DNA of 8,846 nucleotides. Source: Candidatus Izemoplasma sp. Lineage in GTDB: Bacteria; Bacillota_I; Bacilli_A; Izemoplasmatales; Izemoplasmataceae. This document shows, one piece after another, positions 1-8,846 of the stretch (its first letter is position 1; every line of letters starts with the position of its first letter). The stretch covers positions 1-8,846 of the forward strand of contig SKGI01000070.1 in assembly GCA_007117555.1 (NCBI GenBank), written 5' to 3'. Under the pieces are notes generated by a model. It saw only the letters and a program-made list of their open reading frames with translations, searched no databases and was not told the DNA's origin. Both the position numbers and the translations under genes were made by a program.

Positions 1-1370
1 ACAATCAATTGGCTATTTGGAATGAAATCAAATCAAAACTGGCGTTATCTTACGAAGAACAATCTTACAAGGAGACTATCGAATCGATAGACTCTATTTT
101 TAAAGTAAGCAACAATTATATCTACTTAATTGTCGAAAATGAGTTTGTGAAAAAAAGAGTTGAAATGTTGTATTTGAACAAGATGAATCGCATGCTTGAA
201 GGCTATGTTGAGGAAACGTATAAATATCGGTTAATCACCCGCGAACAAGCGGAACATGAACTTGCGGATCAAAAACACTATGCCATCAACAAACCAGAAG
301 AGTCATTTGGTCAAAAAACGTTCACAACCAACTTAAATCCGAGCTATGATTTTAACAGTTTTGTCGTTGGGGCGTCGAATCGACTGGCGTATACTTCCGC
401 GATTAAAATTGCGGATCAACCAGGCATTGTCGCAAACCCTCTGTATATCTTTGGTGATGTGGGCCTAGGAAAAACTCATTTGATGCAAGCGGTAGGTAAT
501 TATATTCTTGAAGGCAACATCAATGCGCGCGTTCTTTATATTAAAGCCGATGATTTTGTGGAAGAATATGTCCGGCTCGCGAGTAAGAAAAAGTTTGATG
601 AGTTTAACCAACAGTTTCGCAACATTGATGTCTTACTCGTTGATGATATACAGTTTTTAGCGAAAAAAGAAAAAAGTCAAAGTGAATTTTTTAAGCTGTT
701 TGAGTATTTACACTCTAATAAAAAACAAATCGTCATCTCTTCTGACCGAAGTGCCAACGAACTCGCCGACATCATGAGCCGGTTGACATCGCGCTTCTTA
801 TGGGGGGTATCAGTTGACATTAATCGTCCCGATCTTGAACACCGCATCAAGATTCTTGAAAAGAAATTACTTGCTGAAGTGAGCGATCGCGACTTGATTC
901 CTCAAAAAGTCTTAGAATACATCGCCAGTGTTTTTGACAACAACGTCCGCGAACTTGAAGGGGCTTTAAAACGCGTTTTATTCTTTTGCACCGCCTTCGG
1001 GTATGACTTTAATGTCAAAAATGCTGAACTTGCCCTCGAAAGTCTCATCACCCCGAAAGAAAATCATAAAGACTTTTTAAAAAACCAAATTACCAATTTA
1101 CTCAGCGTTGTCAGTGACTATTTCAAAGTGTCCACCAGTGATCTGGTTTCAAAAAAACGTAGCCGCAATTATTTGTACCCACGCCAAGTGGCTATGTACC
1201 TTGTGAAGACGCTTTACGACATTCCTTACAAAAAAATCGGTCTCTATTTCGGCAACCGTGATCACTCAACTGTCATGCATTCTGTAGAAAAAATCGCCAA
1301 CGAGTTACAACATGACCCACACATCAAAGTCGATGTGGAAAAATTGTCGATAAAATGTGGAGAAAACTGA
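1..1370 (+). CDS. dnaA: Chromosomal replication initiator DnaA (5' partial)
   Basis: DnaA binds 9-bp boxes at oriC, forms an ATP-dependent filament, melts the origin and recruits the helicase. The frame is open from the window edge. A TTG at 9 could act as a start, but no ribosome binding site is visible in the 8 bases before it, and DnaA proteins normally have a few residues before the conserved Ile-Trp-Asn, so the true start is probably just upstream. Counting TTG as residue 1: domain I is about 1-75, the linker is short (about 76-100), and AAA+ domain III follows with Walker A GDVGLGKT (149-156), Walker B VDDIQF (211-216), sensor 1 ISSDR (243-247) and sensor 2 around R314 (NNVRELEGAL). The DNA-binding domain IV has PRQVAMYL (391-398) and the signature GNRDHSTV (415-422). 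The 453 residues seen match the family's length. The segment after sensor 1 (SANELADIMSRLTSRF) lacks the usual PPKE. Two DnaA-box-like sites lie in its last 40 bp. Confidence 0.97.
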   Translation, partial: NQLAIWNEIKSKLALSYEEQSYKETIESIDSIFKVSNNYIYLIVENEFVKKRVEMLYLNKMNRMLEGYVEETYKYRLITREQAEHELADQKHYAINKPEESFGQKTFTTNLNPSYDFNSFVVGASNRLAYTSAIKIADQPGIVANPLYIFGDVGLGKTHLMQAVGNYILEGNINARVLYIKADDFVEEYVRLASKKKFDEFNQQFRNIDVLLVDDIQFLAKKEKSQSEFFKLFEYLHSNKKQIVISSDRSANELADIMSRLTSRFLWGVSVDINRPDLEHRIKILEKKLLAEVSDRDLIPQKVLEYIASVFDNNVRELEGALKRVLFFCTAFGYDFNVKNAELALESLITPKENHKDFLKNQITNLLSVVSDYFKVSTSDLVSKKRSRNYLYPRQVAMYLVKTLYDIPYKKIGLYFGNRDHSTVMHSVEKIANELQHDPHIKVDVEKLSIKCGEN

Positions 1371-1443
1371 AAAAAAACAACCGTTTTTCCGCTAAACTAT
1401 GGTATAATTAGTAAGAGCGCTTGACGTTTTCCACATTTCCACA
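1334..1443. other. Candidate origin segment: DnaA-box cluster around an AT-rich stretch
   Basis: Four 9-mers resemble the DnaA box TTATCCACA. Two are on the minus strand inside the 3' end of dnaA: 1334-1342 (TTTTCCACA when read on that strand) and 1356-1364 (TTCTCCACA), one mismatch each, with starts 22 bp apart. Two are on the plus strand in the gap: 1427-1435 (TTTTCCACA, one mismatch) and 1435-1443 (ATTTCCACA, two mismatches). A further one-mismatch site, TTGTCCACA, lies at 1565-1573 inside dnaN. The first pairs point away from each other, with their TT ends facing an AT-rich stretch (1365-1410, about 28% GC by hand count). In B. subtilis the unwinding element and a box cluster lie in this same dnaA-dnaN gap, so this is plausibly the downstream half of a bipartite origin. 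The upstream half would be outside the window. No perfect consensus box is present, which limits certainty. Confidence 0.55.
1400..1408 (+). promoter_or_regulatory. Candidate dnaN promoter P1 (extended -10)
   Basis: TGGTATAAT is a perfect TATAAT -10 box (1403-1408) with an upstream TG at the extended -10 position. No good -35 box lies 17 bp upstream (the sequence there is ACCGTT), but extended -10 promoters often do without one. It would start transcription near 1415, about 90 nt before dnaN, and lies in the middle of the AT-rich segment between the DnaA-box-like sites. Confidence 0.5.
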
Positions 1444-1456
1444 ACACACCTATAAT
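1428..1456 (+). promoter_or_regulatory. Candidate dnaN promoter P2
   Basis: A perfect TATAAT (1451-1456) is preceded at 17 bp by TTTCCA (1428-1433), four of six matches to TTGACA. The -35 box falls within the DnaA-box-like site at 1427-1435, so bound DnaA would be expected to compete with RNA polymerase here. Transcription would begin near 1463, about 40 nt before dnaN. Assigned by pattern only. Confidence 0.45.
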
Positions 1457-1491
1457 AACAAGTACTAAAAAAGAATGAATGACTGAACAGA

Positions 1492-1498
1492 GAGGTGA
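1492..1498 (+). promoter_or_regulatory. dnaN ribosome binding site
   Basis: GAGGTGA is a seven-base contiguous match to the complement of the 16S rRNA tail, six bases before the ATG at 1505. It fixes that ATG as the dnaN start. Confidence 0.85.
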
Positions 1499-1504
1499 GC
1501 CCCT

Positions 1505-2629
1505 ATGCGTTTTGAAATAAACAAAGACAAGCTCCTGTACCATCTCATCGTGGCCCAGAAAGCCTTGTCCACAAAGACGCCCAATCCTGCTTTGCAAGGC
1601 ATGCGGCTTGAGGTGCTAGAAGACCATCTTGTCATCACGACGAGCAACGCCGATATTTCCATTCAAATTAAGTTAGAAGATCAAAGTCTCGCCATTGAAT
1701 CAACGGGTTCAATGCTTATTCCAGGTAAGTATTTTACCGACATCATCCGTAAACTCGATGGGCAAACAGTCACCTTGACTCAAGGGGATGATAGTTTACT
1801 GAGAATCGAAGCGGATCATTCTGATATTACCCTCAATTTATTAGAACTCGATGATTATCCCAACTTAGTCTTCACCGAAAAAGAACAGTTCGTTAAAATC
1901 AATGTCCGCACCTTTAAAACGTTGATTCGCCAAACGGCTTTTTCTACGTCTACGATTGAAAACCGGCCGATTTTAACCGGTGTACACGTAAAAATTGACG
2001 GCAACCGGCTTGCGGCGGTGGCGACGGATTCATATCGGCTGAGTCAAAAGGCGATTGAACTTGAATCAGATTATGAAGCGATGCAAGCGATTATTCCGGG
2101 TAAAAGTCTTGAAGAGTTGGTTAAAATTCTTGAACATAACCAAGATCACGTCGAAATTCACTTCGACCAGTCACGGGTGCTCTTTAAATACCGCAACATT
2201 CTTTTCCTTTCACGGCTACTTGAAGGGAATTACCCAGAAACATCTAAGTTGATTCCTAAAGATTTCCCTGTGCGCATCAAATTTAACAAAGAAGCATTAC
2301 TCACAGCGATTGAACGGGCAAGTTTGTTGACGACACGTGACTCACATAATGCTGTGGTCAAAATGGCTTTACGTAGTGATGATACGGTTGAAATCACTTC
2401 GAATGCCCCAGAAATTGGGCGTGTGCTTGAAGAAGTGTATCCTGTGGATGAAGTCGAAGGTTCACCGATTCGCATTGCCTTCAGTTCCCGTTATTTCCTT
2501 GAAGCGTTGAAGGTGTTTGCATCGAGTGAAGTGACCATTAGTTTCACTGGTGAAGTCCGCCCCTTTATTATGACGGGTGAGTACGATGAAGATATGTTAC
2601 AGCTCATTTTACCTGTTAAAACAGATTAA
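1505..2629 (+). CDS. dnaN: DNA polymerase III beta subunit (sliding clamp)
   Basis: The beta clamp is a homodimeric ring around DNA that tethers polymerase III and docks many repair and replication partners. The 374-residue product has the family's normal length and three repeated clamp domains (about 1-125, 126-250, 251-374). Recognisable conserved stretches are ATDSYRLS (173-180), SRLLEGNYPETSKLIP (236-251) and the C-terminal LQLILPVKTD (365-374). These line the hydrophobic groove between domains 2 and 3 that binds partner peptides, so the groove looks functional. The ATG has a strong Shine-Dalgarno sequence. The gene lies 134 bp after dnaA, has its own candidate promoters, and is closed by a terminator, so it can be transcribed as a single gene or as a dnaA-dnaN message. 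Confidence 0.98.
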   Translation: MRFEINKDKLLYHLIVAQKALSTKTPNPALQGMRLEVLEDHLVITTSNADISIQIKLEDQSLAIESTGSMLIPGKYFTDIIRKLDGQTVTLTQGDDSLLRIEADHSDITLNLLELDDYPNLVFTEKEQFVKINVRTFKTLIRQTAFSTSTIENRPILTGVHVKIDGNRLAAVATDSYRLSQKAIELESDYEAMQAIIPGKSLEELVKILEHNQDHVEIHFDQSRVLFKYRNILFLSRLLEGNYPETSKLIPKDFPVRIKFNKEALLTAIERASLLTTRDSHNAVVKMALRSDDTVEITSNAPEIGRVLEEVYPVDEVEGSPIRIAFSSRYFLEALKVFASSEVTISFTGEVRPFIMTGEYDEDMLQLILPVKTD

Positions 2630-2650
2630 GGCCTAAACGGCCTTTTTTTT
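2628..2650 (+). terminator. Intrinsic terminator after dnaN
   Basis: AAGGCC (2628-2633), a five-base loop TAAAC and GGCCTT (2639-2644) form a 6-bp hairpin whose 3' arm runs straight into a run of eight T (2643-2650). The stem starts at the second base of the dnaN TAA stop codon, so the terminator is packed as close to the gene as possible. The stem is short but has four G-C pairs and a clean T tract. Confidence 0.8.
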
Positions 2651-2672
2651 GGCTTTATTTTGAGAGAAAACC

Positions 2673-2701
2673 TTGAGTCATTACTTTCTTTAGTATATAA
2701 T
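2673..2701 (+). promoter_or_regulatory. Promoter of the yaaA-recF-gyrB-gyrA operon
   Basis: TTGAGT (2673-2678) and a perfect TATAAT (2696-2701) are separated by exactly 17 bp, a strong housekeeping-sigma promoter. It lies just after the dnaN terminator and predicts a transcript starting near 2708 with a leader of about 28 nt before yaaA. No other clear promoter is visible before gyrA, so it probably drives the whole operon. Confidence 0.8.
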
Positions 2702-2710
2702 ATACTTAAG
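2688..2710. repeat. 23-bp palindrome over the -10 box, candidate operator
   Basis: Left arm CTTTAGTATAT (2688-2698) and right arm ATATACTTAAG (2700-2710) are inverted repeats around one central A, with 10 of 11 positions pairing. The inner 15 bp (2692-2706) are perfect. The palindrome contains the -10 box and ends near the predicted transcription start, where a dimeric repressor would block initiation. It is very AT-rich, so part of the symmetry may come from composition. No regulator is encoded nearby. Confidence 0.5.
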
Positions 2711-2735
2711 TTATTATATATGAAAGAGTGGTCGC

Positions 2736-2944
2736 ATGGAAACGGTCAAAATTCATACGGAATCAATCACCTTAGGCCAGTTGCTTAAGTTTGTCAATTT
2801 GGCTTCTTCAGGTGGCGAAGTAAAAGCGTTGCTCGCTGAAGGCAACATCCGTGTCGATAACGAAGTGGAGACGCGTCGAGGCCGCAAGTTATATCCAGGA
2901 ATGACCGTCACCGTCGGACGTACACAGCGCTATCGGATCACCGC

Positions 2945-2948
<4 letters not shown>
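2736..2948 (+). CDS. yaaA: Small S4-domain RNA-binding protein, YaaA family
   Basis: This 70-residue protein consists almost wholly of an S4 RNA-binding fold. Residues about 12-60 show the S4 pattern, with TLGQLLKFVNLASSGGEVKA (12-31), then EGNIRVDNEVETRRGRKLYP (35-54), a basic and glycine-containing loop typical of the domain. The family is encoded between dnaN and recF in many Bacillota and is thought to bind ribosomal RNA or assembling 50S subunits. That role is family knowledge and is not visible here. A modest Shine-Dalgarno sequence (AAAGAG, 2723-2728) lies seven bases before the ATG. It is the first gene after the operon promoter, and its TGA overlaps the recF ATG (ATGA), which suggests coupled translation. 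Confidence 0.93.
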
Positions 2949-5931
<2,983 letters not shown>

Positions 5932-5933
<2 letters not shown>

Positions 5934-5941
5934 GATGTGAT
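5932..5941 (+). promoter_or_regulatory. gyrA ribosome binding site overlapping the gyrB stop
   Basis: AGGATGTGAT differs from the ideal AGGAGGTGAT at one position, begins within the gyrB TAG, and ends five bases before the ATG at 5947. It supports that ATG over a second in-frame ATG at 5956 and suggests reinitiation by ribosomes finishing gyrB. Confidence 0.75.
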
Positions 5942-5946
5942 GATAC

Positions 5947-8846
5947 ATGGATACAATGAAACCGATAGAATACGATAAGATCTCTGAAATCAACATCACA
6001 AAGGAAATGAAAAATTCCTTCCTTTCCTACGCGATGAGCGTCATTGTCTCACGGGCCTTACCTGATGTTAGAGACGGATTAAAACCCGTTCACAGACGCA
6101 TTTTATATGGAATGGAGGAACTTGGTGTACAACCTGACAAGGCATTTAAGAAATCCGCCCGGATTGTTGGGGATGTCATGGGTAAATATCACCCACACGG
6201 TGACTCCGCCATTTATGATGCGATGGTTCGCATGGCTCAAGAGTTTAGCTATCGTTACCCGCTCGTCAATGGTCATGGGAACTTTGGTTCGATTGATGGC
6301 GACGGGGCGGCCGCAATGCGTTATACTGAAGCAAAAATGGCTAAAATTACCGCAGAAATGCTTGAAGATATCAAAAAGGACACCATTGACTTTATCGACA
6401 ATTACGATGGTTCAGAAAAAGAACCGTCTGTCTTGCCAAGTAAGTTTCCTAATTTGCTCGTCAACGGCTCAACCGGGATCGCAGTTGGGATGGCAACTAA
6501 CATTCCCCCGCATAACCTTGCGGAAGTCATCGATGGCGTTTTAGCGATGATGGATAACCCCGATATTACCATCGATGAGTTGATGGAAAAAATACCCGGT
6601 CCCGATTTCCCAACCGGCGGTATTTTAATGGGGTTAAGCGGCTTGCGTGCTGCATATGAAACAGGCAATGGCTCCGTCAAAATCCGTGCTAAAGCGGACA
6701 TTACTGAAGAAAAATCAGGGAAGAAAACGATCACGGTCACGGAAATCCCGTATCAAGTCAATAAATCACGGCTGATTGAAAAGATTGCCGAACTTGCGAA
6801 AGAAAAACGGATTGAAGGCATTACCGATTTACGCGATGAATCGAACCGTAAAGGCATTCGCATCATCATTGAATTACGTCGTGATGTCAATGCAGAAGTC
6901 ACCTTGAATAACTTATACAAGTTCACACCCCTTCAAGTGTCTTTCGGCATGAACATGCTCGCCCTCGTCAACAACCAACCACGCATTTTAGCGTTACCCG
7001 ATATTTTACGCCATTATATCGATCATCAAGTCGAAGTATTGACACGCCGCTCGCAGTTTGACCTCGATAAAGCGAAAGCGCGTGCTCACGTGCTTGAAGG
7101 TTTGTTAGTGGCGCTTGACAACATCGACGAAGTCATCGAAACCATTCGCAGTGCTTACGATGACGCAGAAGAAAAACTGATGAGTCGTTTTAATTTATCA
7201 ACTGAACAAGCGAAGGCAATTCTTGAGATGCGCTTGCGCCGTTTAAGCGGTCTTGAACATGAAAAAATTACCGGTGAACTTGAAGAGACTAGACAAACCA
7301 TTGATTATCTTGAAGGTTTGTTGTCAAGTGAAGTAAACAAGTATGAGCGCATTCGTGAAGATTTGACGATGCTTAAAGAAAAGTATGCCGACACTCGGCG
7401 AACAGAAATATCGCTTGCGGTCGATCTCGACATCGAAGACGAAGATTTAATTCCTGAAGAACATGTCATCATCACCATCACGCGAAGCGGTTATTGCAAA
7501 CGGATGAGTACTGAGACGTATAAAGCGCAAAACCGCGGCGGCAAAGGTTTAACTGGCATGAAAACCCATGAAGACGATGCGGTTGAACACATCATTCACA
7601 CGTCCACGCATGACTTCTTGTTGTTTTTTACGAATCAGGGCCGTGTTTACAAGATGAAAGGGTATAAAATACCCGCCTTTGGTCGTCAGTCACGCGGCTT
7701 ACCATTGGTGAATATGTTGCAGCTTGAAAAAGAAGAAAATGTCCAAGCAGTCGCCAACATTAGAGATTTTGATAGCGACCGTTACTTGTTCTTTGTAACA
7801 AGACAAGGTATTGTCAAACGGACCGCTGTCAGCCATTATCAAAACATTCGCACATCAGGCATTCGTGCCATCAACCTTAAAGAAGGCGATGAACTGCTCG
7901 ATGTCCGGTTAACGACCGGTGAACAAGATGTTGTCATCGGTGCATCAAACGGTAAAGCGATACGCTTTAACGAAACAACTGTCCGTGAAATGGGTCGGGT
8001 TGCTACGGGTGTCCGCGGCATCCGCTTAGAGGCTCCAGATCAAGTGGTTGGGATTTCTCTTGTAGGTGAAAGGAACCAAGTGTTAATTGTCACAGAAAAT
8101 GGCTATGGGAAACGAACCCATATCGATGAGTATCGCCAACAAAACCGGGGTGGTAAAGGGGTTAAAACCTTAAACATCACTGCCAAAAATGGTGCACTTG
8201 TCACCTTGAAAAGTGTCAGTGGTGACGAAGACTTAATCATCCTTTCAAATAAAGGGATGATGATTCGGGTGCCTGTTGAACAAATCGCCCTCTCAAGTCG
8301 TGCAACGCAAGGGGTACGTTTAATGCGTTTAAACGAAGGCCATCAAGTCGTGACGGTTGCGGTCGTACCTAAAGAAGAAAGCGTTGAGTTAGAAGACAAC
8401 ATAGAAGGTGCACCCCCGACATCAGGTGAATCAGAGGGGTTGTTTGTCGCAGAAAACGAAATACCTAGTCCACTAGCGCCCATACCCGATGCGGATGAAC
8501 CAAAAGAAGATGAACCAAAAGAAGACATCGCTCAAGACGAGGCGTCTGAAGCCAACCTTCTTGAAGAGACAAAACCTGTAGCGATGGCACCTGATGACCT
8601 TATTGAAGAACCATCAAATGAACCAGGAGAACTCACAGACATTGAAGAAAATGAAGTTTTAGAACCAGAGAGTGACCAACCAGAACCAGAAGAAAAAATT
8701 GATGCTTCATCCAATAAAACAAGCTACTCACTTTTTGACGATCTTGAAGAAAGCACCCCCGACACAGAAGAAAGCATCGTCAAAAAACAAAGAGAACCGG
8801 TTAAAGAAGAGGACGCCCAACCGCGGCTCAACTTATTTGACGATGA
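5947..8846 (+). CDS. gyrA: DNA gyrase subunit A with long acidic C-terminal tail (3' partial)
   Basis: GyrA cuts and rejoins DNA and wraps it for supercoiling. The frame is open from ATG 5947 to the window end (966 full codons, no stop), so the gene continues outside. The breakage-reunion domain has the catalytic Tyr at 126 ([10 protein letters not shown]), preceded by R125, and the wedge Ile at 178 ([11 protein letters not shown]). The quinolone-region positions are S87 and D91 ([10 protein letters not shown]), the drug-sensitive type. The C-terminal wrapping domain runs from about 515 to 808 and has two GyrA boxes, QNRGGKG at 528-534 and 732-738, marking this as gyrase, not topoisomerase IV. 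GyrA proteins usually end within a few tens of residues after this point. Here at least 157 more follow (810-966), with 53 Asp/Glu and only 10 Lys/Arg, rich in Pro, with no recognisable fold, a DEPKE tandem repeat, and two LFDD motifs. The reading frame and codon style continue smoothly, so this is not a visible frameshift artefact. Confidence 0.97.
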   Translation, partial: MDTMKPIEYDKISEINITKEMKNSFLSYAMSVIVSRALPDVRDGLKPVHRRILYGMEELGVQPDKAFKKSARIVGDVMGKYHPHGDSAIYDAMVRMAQEFSYRYPLVNGHGNFGSIDGDGAAAMRYTEAKMAKITAEMLEDIKKDTIDFIDNYDGSEKEPSVLPSKFPNLLVNGSTGIAVGMATNIPPHNLAEVIDGVLAMMDNPDITIDELMEKIPGPDFPTGGILMGLSGLRAAYETGNGSVKIRAKADITEEKSGKKTITVTEIPYQVNKSRLIEKIAELAKEKRIEGITDLRDESNRKGIRIIIELRRDVNAEVTLNNLYKFTPLQVSFGMNMLALVNNQPRILALPDILRHYIDHQVEVLTRRSQFDLDKAKARAHVLEGLLVALDNIDEVIETIRSAYDDAEEKLMSRFNLSTEQAKAILEMRLRRLSGLEHEKITGELEETRQTIDYLEGLLSSEVNKYERIREDLTMLKEKYADTRRTEISLAVDLDIEDEDLIPEEHVIITITRSGYCKRMSTETYKAQNRGGKGLTGMKTHEDDAVEHIIHTSTHDFLLFFTNQGRVYKMKGYKIPAFGRQSRGLPLVNMLQLEKEENVQAVANIRDFDSDRYLFFVTRQGIVKRTAVSHYQNIRTSGIRAINLKEGDELLDVRLTTGEQDVVIGASNGKAIRFNETTVREMGRVATGVRGIRLEAPDQVVGISLVGERNQVLIVTENGYGKRTHIDEYRQQNRGGKGVKTLNITAKNGALVTLKSVSGDEDLIILSNKGMMIRVPVEQIALSSRATQGVRLMRLNEGHQVVTVAVVPKEESVELEDNIEGAPPTSGESEGLFVAENEIPSPLAPIPDADEPKEDEPKEDIAQDEASEANLLEETKPVAMAPDDLIEEPSNEPGELTDIEENEVLEPESDQPEPEEKIDASSNKTSYSLFDDLEESTPDTEESIVKKQREPVKEEDAQPRLNLFDD
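8494..8525 (+). repeat. 15-bp tandem repeat in the gyrA tail
   Basis: The unit GATGAACCAAAAGAA occurs twice in a row with exact identity (8494-8508, 8509-8523) and is followed by the first two bases of a third copy. It encodes [11 protein letters not shown] (residues 850-860). The length is a multiple of three, so gain or loss of a unit would keep the frame. Confidence 0.85.

Noticed and set aside
1373..1388. Hairpin AAAAAC / GTTTTT just after the dnaA stop, as a terminator
   Set aside because: The stem has only one G-C pair and the T run is itself the stem arm, so it is too weak to call; it is better seen as part of the AT-rich origin segment.
1421..1426. TTGACG as the -35 box of a dnaN promoter
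   Set aside because: The nearest TATAAT (1451) is 24 bp away, too far for a normal promoter, and nothing like a -10 box lies at 16-18 bp.
1475..1486. Tiny upstream ORF ATG AAT GAC TGA in the dnaN leader
   Set aside because: Three codons with no ribosome binding site; nothing supports translation.
2443..2451. DnaA-box-like TGTGGATGA on the minus strand within dnaN
   Set aside because: A single one-mismatch 9-mer far from the cluster and inside coding sequence; expected by chance at this frequency.
6107..6544. 145-codon open frame on the plus strand inside gyrA
   Set aside because: It is out of frame with the clearly conserved GyrA catalytic core and has no features of its own.
8101..8160. 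Second GyrA box QNRGGKG (732-738) as an anomaly
   Set aside because: B. subtilis GyrA also has a second, similar box in its wrapping domain, so two boxes are ordinary for Gram-positive-type GyrA.

Overview
This window is the replication-origin gene block of a low-to-middle GC bacterium of the Bacillota / non-mycoplasma Mollicutes type. All genes lie on the + strand in the order dnaA (5' end cut off), dnaN, yaaA (small S4-domain protein), recF, gyrB, gyrA (3' end cut off). This is the classic Bacillus-like order, except that remB/yaaB, which sits between recF and gyrB in Bacillus subtilis, is absent. TGA serves as a normal stop codon (dnaA, yaaA and recF end in it), so this is not a Mycoplasma/Spiroplasma genome that reads TGA as Trp. 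I cannot name the species. Acholeplasma-, Izemoplasma- or Erysipelotrichia-like lineages are guesses from the style of the proteins.

Layout. Bases 1-1370 are dnaA. The 134-bp dnaA-dnaN gap and the last 40 bp of dnaA hold DnaA-box-like 9-mers on both strands around an AT-rich stretch, which fits the dnaN-side part of a Bacillus-type origin. The gap also holds two candidate dnaN promoters. dnaN (1505-2629) ends in an intrinsic terminator whose stem begins inside its stop codon. The 106-bp gap after dnaN carries a strong promoter (TTGAGT, 17 bp, TATAAT) whose -10 box lies inside a near-perfect 23-bp palindrome. From this promoter yaaA, recF, gyrB and gyrA form one tight operon: yaaA/recF overlap by 4 nt, recF/gyrB by 8 nt, and gyrB/gyrA are 13 nt apart with the gyrA ribosome binding site starting inside the gyrB stop codon.

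The genes work together in chromosome replication: DnaA opens the origin, the beta clamp (DnaN) tethers polymerase, RecF helps load RecA at damaged forks, GyrB/GyrA remove positive supercoils ahead of the fork, and the S4 protein is probably a ribosome-associated RNA binder. All core catalytic motifs are intact.

The content is mostly conserved housekeeping sequence, and I see no mobile element, CRISPR array, tRNA or rRNA. The least ordinary parts are (1) a C-terminal extension of GyrA of at least 157 residues, very acidic and apparently disordered, carrying two LFDD-type motifs that resemble beta-clamp-binding peptides, and (2) the palindrome over the promoter of the recF-gyrase operon.
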